Source of the DNA: Salticus scenicus
Taxonomy: Eukaryota; Arthropoda; Arachnida; Araneae; Salticidae
Direction of reading: 5' to 3'
Assembly: GCA_963930645.1 (NCBI GenBank)
Contig: OZ005652.1
Span: 263,820,356 to 263,884,355, forward strand
Length of the DNA: 64,000 bases
Each line of letters opens with the position of its first letter. Within the stretch, counting starts at the first letter, position 1. The position numbers were made by a program, and so were the translations under genes. The notes beneath the pieces were generated by a model. The model was not told where the DNA came from and searched no databases. It was given only the letters and a program-made list of their open reading frames with translations. Below, in pieces: positions 8,850 through 18,433 of this stretch.

Positions 8850-9029
8850 GCGATAGATAGAGTGCCAATATTGGATGTTTATAAATTGAGACTTTGAATT
8901 GGATAAGTCTCTGAGAGAGAGATAATAGTAATATTTCAATATTGAAACGATGCCTTTGAATCTGAGATACCTAATGTCTTTGAGATAGAAATTTACAATA
9001 TTGAATAAGGATTATTTTTTTAAATGAAC

Positions 9030-9110
9030 CAATCAACCAACCTTGAAAAAAAAAAAAAAAAAAAAAAAAATTTTTTTTTTTTTTTTTTTTTCAAGGTTGG
9101 TTGATTGACT
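9030..9110. repeat. A(n)T(n) palindrome, copy 6
   Basis: A-run 9046-9070 and T-run 9071-9091 with AATCAACCAACCTTG and CAAGGTTGGTTGATTG arms. A promoter-like CATTCTTTATAAATAGCCG follows at about 9117, yet no ORF begins before the repeats at 9200. The promoter therefore appears orphaned. Confidence 0.93.
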
Positions 9111-9199
9111 TGGATTCATTCTTTATAAATAGCCGTACTCAAACCTTCATTCCTTCATTCTGTCTGAAATTTACAATATTGAATAAGGACATTTTTTAA

Positions 9200-10200
9200 A
9201 TGAATGCTGTACTAATATTGAATATATTTTTTTTAACGATTCGATAAACAAATAATATATTTTTAACGATTCGATAAACAAATAAAATATTTAAATAATA
9301 AATATTTTATTATTAAAATAAAATATTTAAATAATAAATATTTTATTATTAAAATAAAATATTTAAATAATATATTTAAATTCTAAATATTTATTATTCA
9401 AACCGACAACTTAATTGAATCGTCAAAAATTCTGACGGGGTGGAGTTGCTCGAAGAATACTTCTGGCGACTGTCTGATAGACCTTTATATGCCGTAAAGA
9501 AGTAGGTTCACCCAGCTTTGCGGTACTTGGCATAGGAGCTGTAGTTTGAATAGATCGTAACTGTAATCTTTAAATCTTAATTTTAAAAATTTACATGCTT
9601 ACATTTCTAATGTCTCGTGAGCGTTGCTGAGATTGGCGGGATCTGATTGTAACTGTAATCTTTAAATCTTAATTATAAAAATTTACATGAATGCATGCTT
9701 AAATTCCTAATGTCTCGTTTCTAATGTCTCGTCAGCGGGGTTTGAATAAATTGTAACTGTAATCTTTAAATCTTAATTGTAAAGATTTACATGACTGCAT
9801 GCTTAAATTTCTACTGTCTCGTTTCTAATGTCTCGTCAGCGGTACTTTGGTATAAGAGCTGTAGTTTGAATAGACTGTAAGCTTTAAATCTTAATTGTAA
9901 AAATTTACATGACTGCATGCTTAAATTTCTAATGTCTCGTTTCTAACGTCTCGTCAGCGAGATTGGCGGTACTTGGCATAGGAGCTGTAGTTTGAATAGA
10001 CTATAATCTTTAAATCTTAATTGTAAAAATTTACATGCTTACATTTTTAATGTCTCGTTTCTAATGTCTCGTTTCTAATGTCTTGTCTGAGATTGGCAGT
10101 ACTTGGCATAGGTTTGAATAGACTGTAATTTTTAAATCTTAATTGTAAAAATTTTCATGACTACATGCTTAAATTTCTAATGTCTCGTTTCTAATGTCAC
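9200..10200. repeat. Non-coding AT-rich and about 100-nt repeats
   Basis: No gene is seen. 9230-9400 holds alternating AATAAATATTTTATTATT-type repeats. 9520-10200 holds at least five degenerate copies of a unit with CTTGGCATAGGAGCTGTAG, TTTGAATAGACTGTAATC, AAATTTACATGACTGCATGC and CTAATGTCTCGTTTC. Related fragments recur at about 14140-14680. Confidence 0.75.
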
Positions 10201-10386
10201 TCGTCTGACACGGATCAGGGGCAGGCTTAGATTTCATGCGATTCGGTCTTAGCTGAGAAAAGAATCGAGGACGGGCTGGATTTAAAATGACGTGTAACTT
10301 GAAGATTAGCAACCAACTGAGGAAATATAATTTTAGCAACCAACTGAGAAATATAACATTAAAAACCAACTGAGAAATATAACATT

Positions 10387-10417
<31 letters not shown>

Positions 10418-10435
10418 TTTTTTTTTTTTTTTTTT
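10387..10435. repeat. A(n)T(n) palindrome, copy 7
   Basis: A-run 10387-10413 and T-run 10414-10435, followed at once by GAGTGGGCGTGGC (10436-10448) and CTTATAAATAGCC (10461). This is the class A promoter of the coiled-coil gene at 10627. Confidence 0.93.
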
Positions 10436-10626
10436 GAGTGGGCGTGGCTTGGATTCATTCCTTATAAATAGCCGACCTTCATTCCTTCATTCTGTCTCCC
10501 AGCCTCATCTAGCTAACATTGTATCAGGCCAGTTTAGAACGATCCTGTTAAACGCTTGTCATTGAATTGTATCAGGACTCTCACATTGGATAGTTTCTAA
10601 TATTATCCCTTTCATTGAAGCTCAGC

Positions 10627-10959
10627 ATGTACAAAATGTGGGAACCGTTGGACAACGACGCAAAGACCGAAATGCAAAATTTAAAGCAGCAAATGTTTGA
10701 CTTGCAATCTAAATTGGATGCAGAAATCTCACTCTTGAAAACCAAGATTGAAAAATTTGACGTACTGTACTCCAAAATAGATAACTTGTATCAGGAAGAA
10801 ATTTACAGGCTTAAATTAGAGTTGGGCGTGCAGCAGAACAGATCTCTAGTGCAGATTCAGAAGCAGCAGATCCAGATCCAGAACCTGCAGAACCTGTTGC
10901 TCTCCAATCAGACTCAACAGAATTCGTTGCGACAGGACATTAAATATGATAATGAGTAG
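10627..10959 (+). CDS. Coiled-coil protein, 110 aa
   Basis: Not recognised. After a short N-terminus (MYKMWEPLDNDAKTEMQ), almost the whole protein is predicted coiled coil with heptad-spaced hydrophobics (LKQQMFDLQSKLDAEISLLK, later QKQQIQIQNLQNLLLSNQ). BRO-family proteins often carry C-terminal coiled coils, so this could be a detached oligomerisation module. The ATG at 10627 is chosen over an upstream in-frame TTG. The 5' leader resembles that of the 17622 gene (TGTATCAGGCCAGTTTAGAA). An A(n)(TA)nT(n) element follows. Confidence 0.65.
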   Translation: MYKMWEPLDNDAKTEMQNLKQQMFDLQSKLDAEISLLKTKIEKFDVLYSKIDNLYQEEIYRLKLELGVQQNRSLVQIQKQQIQIQNLQNLLLSNQTQQNSLRQDIKYDNE

Positions 10960-11000
10960 ATCATCCTTGAAACGGATTTAGCAACCAACCAACTGTATTT

Positions 11001-11014
11001 AAAAAAAAAAAAAA

Positions 11015-11047
<33 letters not shown>

Positions 11048-11053
11048 TTTTTT
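11001..11053. repeat. A(n)(TA)nT(n) palindrome, copy 8
   Basis: Lies about 40 nt past the stop of the coiled-coil gene; flanked by CAACCAACCAACTG on the left and AGTTGGTTGGTTGG on the right. Confidence 0.9.
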
Positions 11054-11307
11054 AGTTGGTTGGTTGGTTGCGTACTATATATGATCGCTAACAACCGTCA
11101 TTGTATTTGACCAGCAGCAGTCGTCTAGTCATGTCTTCAGTCAACAGTCAACAGTCTTCTTCTTCCAGCAACAGTCTTTTAGTCATGACAGAGGTATGTC
11201 GTTTAATGATTGTTTAAATTGATTCAATATTATCATGTCTTTTAGAGTCTCAAGTTAAATATCATAGGATTTATAGAATATAATAAAATAAATTAAATTA
11301 AATATTG

Positions 11308-11408
11308 GAAATAAAATATTTTTTTTATCTGTATTTAAACATACAGACATTTCCGCTTCGCGGAAATGTCTGTATGTTTAAATACAGATAAAAAAAATAT
11401 TTTATTTC
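11308..11408. repeat. 101-nt palindrome, copy A
   Basis: An inverted repeat with 49-nt arms and a 3-nt centre (TTC). Landmarks are ATCTGTATTTAAACATACAG and ACATTTCCGC. A copy of identical length at 16855-16955 has the complementary centre (GAA). It lies about 230 nt from the hr-like array. Confidence 0.95.
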
Positions 11409-11429
11409 AAACTCAATTATAGGTAAAAT

Positions 11430-11430
11430 A

Positions 11431-11476
<46 letters not shown>

Positions 11477-11547
11477 TAATAATAATATAATAATAATAAT
11501 AATAATAATATAATAATAATAATATAATAATAATAATAATAATAATA

Positions 11548-11582
<35 letters not shown>
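11430..11582. repeat. TAA/AT microsatellite
   Basis: About 110 nt of TAATAATAA-type triplet repeats followed by about 30 nt of alternating AT, bordering the hr-like array. The other hr-like array at 34.96 kb has an AT microsatellite on the corresponding side. Confidence 0.9.
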
Positions 11583-11584
<2 letters not shown>

Positions 11585-11636
11585 TTGTATACTCAGAAAA
11601 TACTGTAAAACATCTTTTAATTTAAGTGATTATATT

Positions 11637-12112
11637 TTTGTAGTCTGAATTCGTATGTCAATTATAGTGTCGCTGTCTCAGCGAGTTTCACTATATCGGC
11701 ACAAGACTACGCTCTTTATTGTCTTGACAAGTTTGTAGTCTGAATTCGTATGTCAGTTATAGTGTCGCTGTCTTAGCGAGTTTCACTATATCGGCACAAG
11801 ACTACGCTCTTTATTGTCTTGACAAGTTTGTAGTCTGAATTCGTATGTCAGTTATAGTGTCGCTGTCTTAGCGAGTTTCACTATATCGGCACAAGACTAC
11901 ACTCTTTATTATCTTGACAAGTTTGTAGTTTGAATTCGTATGTCAATTATAGTGTCGCTGTCTCAGCGAGTTTCACTATATCGGCACAAGACTACACTCT
12001 TTATTGTCTTGCCAAGTTTGGAATTTGTATGTCAGTTATAGTGTCGCTGTCTCAACGAGTTTCACTATATCGGCATAAGACTACGTTCTTTATTGCCTTA
12101 CCAAGTTTGTAG
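11637..12112. repeat. hr-like tandem array A, five about 95-nt units
   Basis: Five copies carry GTAGTCTGAATTCGTATGTC, then the dyad ATAGTGTCGCTGTCTCAGCG and AGTTTCACTATATCGGCAC, then TCTTTATTGTCTTG. In the first copy the centre TCGCTG-TCT-CAGCGA is a perfect 6-nt dyad nested inside ATAGTG/CACTAT. Tandem units with imperfect palindromes beside AT-rich DNA resemble baculovirus homologous regions, which act as origins and enhancers. That role is inferred. Confidence 0.75.
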
Positions 12113-12114
12113 TC

Positions 12115-12400
12115 GTTTCAAATTCTAAAAGGGTTAAATGGTCTGAAAATATTGACTGATTTTTTTTATTTTGACGGCTAAATTTACAATATTAGCATGA
12201 AATCTTGTAAATTTATAGGAGACTCATGGGATAATTTTAGTTTTTTCCACAACAAGTTTTGATAAAGGCCTCACCCTTGGAAAATATTAACGAGAGCAAG
12301 CAACTATTTTTTTTCTTAAATATGGCTTATACTACTGATCAGGAGTCGATAATCCAGGAAAATTTTTATAAGATTAGTTTATCGCTTGGGCTAGCTGACC
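12115..12400. other. Non-coding region with dispersed GGAAAATATTA repeat
   Basis: No gene is seen. It holds one copy of a dispersed repeat with ATATTAGCATGAAATCTTG, TTTATAGGAGACTCATGGG, TTTTGATAAAGGC, TTGGAAAATATTAAC and ACTACTGATCAGGAGTCGAT, found several more times at 15640-16480. Confidence 0.6.
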
Positions 12401-12429
12401 TTCTAGAATAATTGCGTTTGCAGGATATT

Positions 12430-12590
12430 ATGTAACTCGTTTCCTCAAAGATAAGATCTAATCTATAAACAGTCATCCTGTCGAGCCGTATTATTTTTAT
12501 CGTTTCTCAGAACCGTTTATCAGATCTCATGCATCCGCTTGCCAGAGTATAAATACCGGCCTCTCGTCTCAGCTTATTCATTCTGACCTT
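12430..12590 (+). promoter_or_regulatory. Class B promoter of the 12603 gene
   Basis: GGATATTATG (about 12423) and CATCCTGTCG (about 12473) precede GAGTATAAATACCGGCC (12545-12561) and CTCTCGTCTCAGCTTATTCA. The last 45 nt are almost identical to the promoter of the paralogue at 484-1176. Confidence 0.65.
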
Positions 12591-12602
12591 TTGTTTTGCA
12601 AA

Positions 12603-12962
12603 ATGCTTTCCGCAGACTCTGACAGGCAATTTGATTACGGCTATGCCTTACAACCTAAAAGGAAAATATTAAAGACCTCTCGTCTCTATTGCGAGCTGAT
12701 ACTTCAATATGATAAATCGATGTCTTTGCCAACTCCAAAGCCAGTTTCAAAGCCAAAGCCAGTTACAAAGCCAACTCCAATTCTAAAGTCAGTTACAATA
12801 GCCACATCACAGAAGAGTTACTTAAAAGTTCCAAATCCCATAAGCCGACTGCCAAAATCTCCTGAAGTCTCTACCAGATACAAAATATACCGAGCCTGGA
12901 ATCCTCGACCAAGGGTTAATTTTATGATACGGCCGAAACAGTTGGAAAATAAAACGGCATAG
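12603..12962 (+). CDS. Proline/lysine repeat protein, 119 aa
   Basis: Paralogue of 484-1176. The N-terminal block has LKTSRLYCELILQYDKSM; residues about 40-60 hold a short KPVSKPKPVTKPTP-type repeat; the C-terminal block has YRAWNPRPRVNFMIRPK. It lacks the last 40 or so residues of the paralogue: the reading frame ends at KTA, while the DNA beyond still resembles the longer gene, so it may be C-terminally truncated. It uses a class B promoter and ends in a stem-loop whose core is identical to copy 1. Function unknown. Confidence 0.7.
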   Translation: MLSADSDRQFDYGYALQPKRKILKTSRLYCELILQYDKSMSLPTPKPVSKPKPVTKPTPILKSVTIATSQKSYLKVPNPISRLPKSPEVSTRYKIYRAWNPRPRVNFMIRPKQLENKTA

Positions 12963-13009
12963 TCGTTATCAACTGCCTAATAGAAACAGAGGTCACCCAA
13001 ACGATTTAT

Positions 13010-13080
13010 AAAAAATCGGGTCGAACGAAGTGTCTCATGGCAGATTTCTGTCTTTGACACTTCGTTCGACCCGTTTTTTT
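13010..13080 (+). repeat. Covarying 3' stem-loop, copy 5
   Basis: Arms 13010-13034 and 13056-13080 with core GGGTCGAACGAAGTGTC, as in copy 1. Flank TATTGCCAATGTTGGATGCG follows. It sits about 50 nt past the stop of 12603, consistent with that gene having lost its last codons. Confidence 0.9.
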
Positions 13081-13222
13081 GTAACAGTTATATTGCCAAT
13101 GTTGGATGCGTTTAAGATTTTGACTTAAGATTTTGAACGATAAGGCTTGTAAAAATTTATATACAAAAAAATATTAGAATTCCATCAAAGTCACATTAAA
13201 ATCAACCAACCAACCAACCTTG

Positions 13223-13285
<63 letters not shown>
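13223..13285. repeat. A(n)T(n) palindrome, copy 9
   Basis: A-run 13223-13258 (36 nt) and T-run 13259-13285, followed by AAGGTGCCACGCCCACC (13288-13304) and then a copy of R450. Confidence 0.93.
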
Positions 13286-13289
<4 letters not shown>

Positions 13290-13333
13290 GGTGCCACGCC
13301 CACCCTTGAAGCTTGTCTATATTTACTGTGGCT

Positions 13334-13828
13334 AACATGACTACACTCTCATTGTGTCTCGACATTTGCCTGCAATGGTCGTCTAGTCACTATGTCTCGT
13401 AATGTGTTTTCAGCAAGATGTACACTAGAGAGTTAGATTTTTCTATAATAGCCTATGATCTATTCTGATTTCATGAAAACCTTCAGTATATTGTCATTTG
13501 TCAGACAAAAGTCTTGTTTTCAAAGCCGATATTGTATAAATAACGCTATTTCATCCTATTTTAAAGGAAATTGTTTTAGACGTTAGGAGCTAGTTTATGC
13601 ATGACCGTACAGTAGAAGAAATAAATTCCACTCCCACCCACCCTAATAGATATACTATATATATACTATATATATAGACTGTTGCGCCATCTATAATGAT
13701 TGGCTAAAGAAATATAGCCTTAGCAGCCAACTTAGAAATATAACTGTAGCGGCCAACTTAGAAATATAACTGTAGCGGTTAACTTAGAAATATAACTTTA
13801 GAAATATAACTTTAGAAACCAACGAACC
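13334..13828 (+). repeat. Dispersed repeat R450, copy 2
   Basis: Nearly the same as copy 1 over its whole length, including CTACACTCTCATTGTGTC at the left, GCATGACCGTACAGTAGAAG, the ACTATATATA pair and the 26-nt GAAATATAACTGTAGCGG repeats at the right. It is bounded by A(n)T(n) elements on both sides. Confidence 0.85.
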
Positions 13829-13838
13829 AACCTTGAAG

Positions 13839-13877
<39 letters not shown>

Positions 13878-13889
13878 TTTTTTTTTTTT
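13839..13889. repeat. A(n)T(n) palindrome, copy 10
   Basis: A-run 13839-13873 and T-run 13874-13889, with CCAACCTTG and CAAGGTTGGTTG arms. No gene begins within 900 nt on the right, so here the element is not clearly a gene separator. Confidence 0.93.
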
Positions 13890-13899
13890 CAAGGTTGGT

Positions 13900-14700
13900 T
13901 GCATACTATATATAGAACTGTTGACATGCCATCTCATCATTCTATCTCAACAGCAACGGTCATGTCTTTGATACATTTAAATTCATGTCTTCTAAAATCT
14001 CAAATTAAATTTCTACACTATTGGCTTGATACATTTTTTGCTACGGTAAATGAATGCTGTGCCAATATCGAATACATTTTATAAATAATTAAACTATTTA
14101 AATTTTATTATTTAAACCGTCTGAAAGGGTGCAGTTGCTCGAAAATTATTGCTGGTGACTGTCTGATAAACCTTTAGATGCGTAAACTCGTAGGATTACC
14201 CAGCTTTGCGGTACTTGGCATAGGAACTGTCGTTTTGAAATTCTGAAAGGTTAAATATGCTCGAAAATTATTGCTGGTGACTGTCTGATAAACCTTTAGA
14301 TGCGTAAACTCGTAGGATTACCCAGCTTTGTGGTACTTGGCGTAGCAGCTGTAGTTTGAATAGAATCCCTTGACATGACTTTATAAAATCATTGGCCTCT
14401 AATTTTATCGTGGATGAAAGCCGTATGCACCATTCTAAATTTATCGTGGAACGCTGTATGTATAACCTTACCAGTTTAATTTTATCGTGAACCTCGTTTG
14501 AAAATCTTAATTGTAAAATCTTAATTGTAAAATATTAATTGTAAAAATTTACATGACCTGTCTTTTTTTCGTGGAACGCTGTATGTATAACCTTACCATT
14601 CTAAATTTATCGTAGACCTCGTTTGAAAATCTTAATTGTAAAAATTTACATGACCTTGCTTCTTTTCGTGGATGAAAGCCTTGGCATTCTAATTTTATCG
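13900..14700. other. Non-coding degenerate repeats
   Basis: No supportable gene. 14140-14360 holds two copies of GCTCGAAAATTATTGCTGGTG...AGGATTACCCAGCTTTG. 14400-14700 holds copies of CATTCTAAATTTATCGTGG, AACGCTGTATGTATAACC and AATTGTAAAAATTTACATGA. The ORFs here are short and not conserved. Confidence 0.6.
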
Positions 14701-14724
14701 TGGATCTGCTTACATCCTGTCTGT

Positions 14725-14793
14725 TTTTCGTAGAATTGATCCGCTCTGAAATAGTATATATATTGGCCTCTCGCCTCAGTATCTGCTATCAGA
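14725..14793 (+). promoter_or_regulatory. Class B promoter of the 14794 locus
   Basis: ACATCCTGTCTG (about 14731), then AGTATATATATTGGCC (14753) and CTCTCGCCTCAG (14769). This matches the promoter and 5' UTR block of 484, 12603 and 47020 and ends directly at the ATG. Confidence 0.6.
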
Positions 14794-15091
14794 ATGTCTA
14801 AACAACTCATGAAAGATTTTATTCTGCCGGAGACGGTCGTTATGGCGATCTACTCACTTGGACTGGCATATTTAAGATCAAATGGCTTCATGCTAAAATG
14901 CGAAACCTGCATCCAGATCAGTTCTGTTGGACTGGGACAAAATGATTGGCTATGCGGGTAAAGATATACCCAATGCCAAGAACAGGTTTCGGGCACAGCT
15001 GAATCGAGTGGTCAACATCATCTGGCTGCGAGCCAAGATGAGAGATTTTATCAATATCTGGACCAGTTATAAATGTGCCAGAAGAGCTTGA
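14794..15091 (+). pseudogene. Frameshifted accessory gene, about 98 codons in two frames
   Basis: An ORF of 55 codons (14794-14961) is overlapped by an open frame shifted by one base that runs to a stop at 15089-15091. Together they fill the space between a class B promoter and a covarying stem-loop, which suggests a single gene broken by an indel near 14920-14960. The first frame has GFMLKCETC followed by a Trp, faintly like the CxxC of a BIR domain. The second has a basic helical stretch (NRVVNIIWLRAKMRD). It could instead be two tiny genes. Identity unknown. Confidence 0.45.
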
Positions 15092-15132
15092 CATTCTGAA
15101 ATTGTATAGCGGATAATGTCTTTGGGATGCGT

Positions 15133-15210
15133 AAAAAAATGGGTCGAGCGAGGTTTCCTCATGTAGAGATAATGTCTTTACGTTGGAAACCTCGTTCGAC
15201 CCATTTTTTT
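15133..15210 (+). repeat. Covarying 3' stem-loop, copy 6
   Basis: Arms 15133-15158 and 15185-15210 with core GGGTCGAGCGAGGTTTCC. The stem end differs from other copies on both strands, and the one imperfect position could form a G-U pair. The 26-nt loop (TCATGTAGAGATAATGTC) also differs. Flank GAAGGCCAATGTTG follows. Confidence 0.88.
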
Positions 15211-16854
15211 GCGACAGGTTGAAGGCCAATGTTGTAAATAATAAAAATCGTTACATTATAAGGGCTATGGATAAAATTTATATTAATATGAAGATATTTT
15301 TTTAAGAATCAGTTTGTCATACAGAAGGATTATTTTTCTCTTTTAGAAATTCCCTATGTAGATGTATTTTAGGGAAAACGTAGGGATAAATCAAAATTCA
15401 GTATATACTAATATTCTAATTTTTTTTCCTAACCATTCCTATAGACGCTCGAAGATTTTGCATGCGACATTGCGTTTGGCCTTAGTTATTGCATAGACGA
15501 TACTCGTGCTGGATTTGCGGTACTTGAGGCATATATATATGTATATATAAATATATATATATATATATATTTCGCTATCGAATCGAGTTTGAAATAAATA
15601 TTTTTTATCAGTAATAAAACATACAGACATTTCAGCGGCCTTATGAAAGCTTAACCTTTGAAAATATTGATTGGATGGCTATGTTGTGATAAGCATTAGT
15701 AAAATATTTTAAATCTACAATATTAGCATTTTTTTTTAATTTATAAGATACTCATAGGGTTAATTTTAGTTTTTTCGACAAGGGCTTTGAAAATATTAGC
15801 TCTGCAAGATCCATGCGACAATCTTATTTTCTTAAATAAGGTTTGATTTTTTTAGTTTTTACAGATTACCTTATGAAGGCTTTGTCTTTGGAAATATTGG
15901 CTGAATGGATTTGTCTTGACCGCCTAACATTTTTTTTTTAATTTTGATGGCTAAACTTACAATATTAGCATGAAATCTTGTAAATTTATAGGATACTCAC
16001 GGGCTAATTTAGGTTTTTTCGACAACGAGTTTCGATGAAGGCTTGGAAAATATTAGCGGATTCTCTACAAATTCGAAGCAAAGATTTTTTTTAAATGTGG
16101 CTTAAACTACTGGTCAGGAGTCGATAATATTGTCAATATTAGATTTTTAATCGTTTAGTCTAATATTGAACAATTGTCTTTGAAAATATTGGCTGTAGGG
16201 TTTAGTCTCTGAAAATATTGATCGACTAACATTTTTTTCTAATTTTGATGGCTAAATTTACAATATTAACATGAAATCTTGTAAATTTATACGATTTTCA
16301 TGGGCTAATTTTAGTTTTTTCGACAAAGAGTTTTGATAAAGGTCTTACCCTTGGAAAATATTAGCGGCCTCTCTGCAAGCAAAGATTTTGTTTTCTTAAA
16401 TGTGGCTTAAACTACTGATCAGGAGTCGATAATAATGCCAATATTAGATTTTTAATAGTCTAGTCTAAGATTGGACAAAAGGGTGGTAATGCTCGAATAA
16501 TATTGCCAGTGACTGTGTCTTGTACCGGGATTTATCGCAAAACGGAGAGTTTAGCTAGATTTGTGGTACTTGAGGGTGGGGTGTAAATAGAGATTGGGTC
16601 GTAAGAAATACACAGATATTTTATTGAGATCTAGGATAGCTATTATTTAAAATGTTTTATCGTACAGCTTGAAGAAGCCAAGCTCCGTCTTAAAAGTTGG
16701 CATTAGTATATGAAGACTTCCATATGTCCGCTCTATTTTGAAAATGCTTAAAGTATATTTTTTTAGAATCCTTCGACCAAGACGGATCAGGTGAAAAGTA
16801 TTATGGATTAGGATTACAAGCCAAACATATATGCATAATCGTGTAATTGAGTAT
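15211..16854. other. Non-coding region with four or more dispersed repeats
   Basis: No gene is supported over more than 1.6 kb. An AT microsatellite lies at 15530-15572 and a degenerate half of the 101-nt palindrome at about 15590-15634. 15640-16480 holds several diverged copies of the repeat first seen at 12170, with ACAATATTAGCATGAAATC, GGGCTAATTTTAG and ACTGATCAGGAGTCGATAAT. The copies are mutually degenerate, which suggests an old decaying element. Confidence 0.6.
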
Positions 16855-16955
16855 GAAATAAAATATTTTTTTTATCTGTATTTAAACATACAGACATTTC
16901 CGCGAAGCGGAAATGTCTGTATGTTTAAATACAGATAAAAAAAATATTTTATTTC
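16855..16955. repeat. 101-nt palindrome, copy B
   Basis: Same 49-nt arms as copy A but with centre GAA instead of TTC. Its flanks (GTAATTGAGTATG on the left, CTAATATTTTTAA on the right) match the reverse complement of the flanks of copy A, so the whole locus is an inverted duplicate. Confidence 0.95.
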
Positions 16956-17125
16956 TAATATTTTTAATTCTAAAGTCTAAATTTACAATATTAGCATACC
17001 ATTTTTAAATTTATAGGATACTCACGAGTTAAATTTTGTTTTTTTTTTCGATAATGAGTTTTGATAGAAGGGCTTAGGCTTGAAGGCTAATGCCAAATGA
17101 TTGTAAAGCTCTATATATTACTCAG

Positions 17126-17430
17126 TCGTCATTTGTCAGACAATAGTCTATAAAAGTCTTGTTTTCAAAGTCAATATTGTATAAATAACCCTATTTTAAA
17201 GGAAGTGGGTTTGGGCATCAGGGAGCTGGTTTATGCATGACCTTACAGTAGAAGAAATAAATTCCACTCCCACCCACCCTAATAGATATACTATATATAT
17301 ACTATATATATAGACTACAGCGCCATCTACAATGATTGGCTAAAGAAATATAATTTTAGCAACCAACTGAGAAATATAACATTAAAATCCAACTGAGAAA
17401 TATAACTTTAGAAACCAACCATCATATCAA
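17126..17430 (+). repeat. Dispersed repeat R450, copy 3 (5'-truncated)
   Basis: Begins at about GTCATTTGTCAGACAATAG and continues through GCATGACCTTACAGTAGAAG, CCACTCCCACCCACCC, the ACTATATATA pair, GCGCCATCTACAATGATTGG and the GAAATATAA repeats into an A(n)T(n) element. The first about 180 nt of the full unit are missing. Confidence 0.8.
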
Positions 17431-17443
17431 CCAACCAACCAAC

Positions 17444-17447
<4 letters not shown>

Positions 17448-17488
<41 letters not shown>

Positions 17489-17500
17489 TTTTTTTTTTTT
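17448..17500. repeat. A(n)T(n) palindrome, copy 11
   Basis: A-run 17448-17484 (37 nt) and T-run 17485-17500, directly followed by the class A promoter of the 17622 gene. Confidence 0.94.
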
Positions 17501-17621
17501 GAGTGGGCGTGGCTTGGATTCATTCTTTATAAATAGCCGTATTCAAACCTTCATTCCTTCATTCTGTCTGCCACTCTCATCTAGCTAACATTGAATTGTA
17601 TCAGGCCAGTTTAGAACGATC
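17501..17621 (+). promoter_or_regulatory. Class A promoter of the 17622 gene
   Basis: GAGTGGGCGTGGC starts at the first base after the T-run; TTCTTTATAAATAGCCG follows at 17521 and a leader with CTCATCTAGCTAACATTG. The block is duplicated almost exactly at 18322-18433 in front of a pseudogene. Confidence 0.7.
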
Positions 17622-18245
17622 ATGGAGAATTTCATACGATATGAGTTTATGGACCTGCCTGAAGAAATGGATCCTAAATCTGAGTTCTGGATTCGAGTAA
17701 AATCTAATAAAGCTGGCATTGAAAGACTCATAAAAATATCTCTCGAAGGCATTTTTAGAAATAAAAATATTCCGATAGTGGATCGTATTGACGGGACCCT
17801 TTTAATGCAGGCAGACGGAGCCTTAGCCGCGAATTCAGCAACCATCGACCGTTTCAACGAATTTTATCTAAAACATAAAATGGATGGGTCCGAAATCCGT
17901 TTGGATGAAAATCTGGTTCTCAAGCCAAATTGCATTGTAGTTGTGAATGAATACATTTGTGGGGGACCTTTTGGCGGCACTAGATTAATTTTTCTTTACC
18001 ACGACGTTGAAAAAAATGAAGCTGTGTGTAAAAGTCCTAAAACGGGTACCGAAGTCAGAATATCTCAGTCCGTACGCGCTGGACGGTTTCCTATCGAACT
18101 GGGATTTGCCAGATCCATTCATATCTATCGAGATGCGATCGACGATTTGAAAATGGTTGTCAGTTTGATCGGATATGTAGATCCTGTTTCCTGGCTCTTG
18201 TATCGTGTGAATCAATTGAAACAGGTATTGGCCGTAGAGTTTTAA
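17622..18245 (+). CDS. Unknown protein, 207 aa, duplicated at 19914
   Basis: Function not recognised. It appears soluble and globular, with EFWIRVKSNKAGIERLIK, DGTLLMQADGALAAN and a Gly/Cys-containing strand region NEYICGGPFGGTRLIFLYHD near residues 108-127. From residue 15 onward it is nearly the same as 19914-20504 (196 aa), while its first 12 residues and promoter are shared instead with the pseudogene at 18434. The shared 3' flank (AATACAACCTTG plus A(n)T(n)) shows that the duplicated unit includes the downstream element. Both copies are intact, so the duplication is recent or selected. Confidence 0.75.
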   Translation: MENFIRYEFMDLPEEMDPKSEFWIRVKSNKAGIERLIKISLEGIFRNKNIPIVDRIDGTLLMQADGALAANSATIDRFNEFYLKHKMDGSEIRLDENLVLKPNCIVVVNEYICGGPFGGTRLIFLYHDVEKNEAVCKSPKTGTEVRISQSVRAGRFPIELGFARSIHIYRDAIDDLKMVVSLIGYVDPVSWLLYRVNQLKQVLAVEF

Positions 18246-18265
18246 TTTAAAAATACAACCTTGGG

Positions 18266-18285
18266 AAAAAAAAAAAAAAAAAAAA

Positions 18286-18321
<36 letters not shown>
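18266..18321. repeat. A(n)T(n) palindrome, copy 12
   Basis: A-run 18266-18289 and T-run 18290-18321, about 20 nt after the stop of 17622-18245, and followed by GAGTGGGCGTGGC. Confidence 0.94.
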
Positions 18322-18322
<1 letters not shown>

Positions 18323-18433
18323 AGTGGGCGTGGCTTGGATTCATTCTTTATAAATAGCCGTATTCAAACCTTCATTCTGTCTGCCACTCTCATCTAGCTA
18401 ACATTGAATTGTATCAGGCCAGTTTAGAACAAT
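18322..18433 (+). promoter_or_regulatory. Duplicate class A promoter
   Basis: GAGTGGGCGTGGC, TTCTTTATAAATAGCCG and the CATCTAGCTAACATTG leader repeat those at 17501-17621 apart from a short deletion. The promoter now drives only a decayed reading frame. Confidence 0.65.

Noticed and set aside
11637..12112. CRISPR array at the 95-nt repeats
   Set aside because: Units are near-identical over their whole length, with no short-repeat/unique-spacer alternation, and no cas genes are present.
11308..16955. Flip-flop isomers of a terminal hairpin
   Set aside because: The complementary 3-nt centre is explained by inverted duplication, because the flanks also match in reverse complement.
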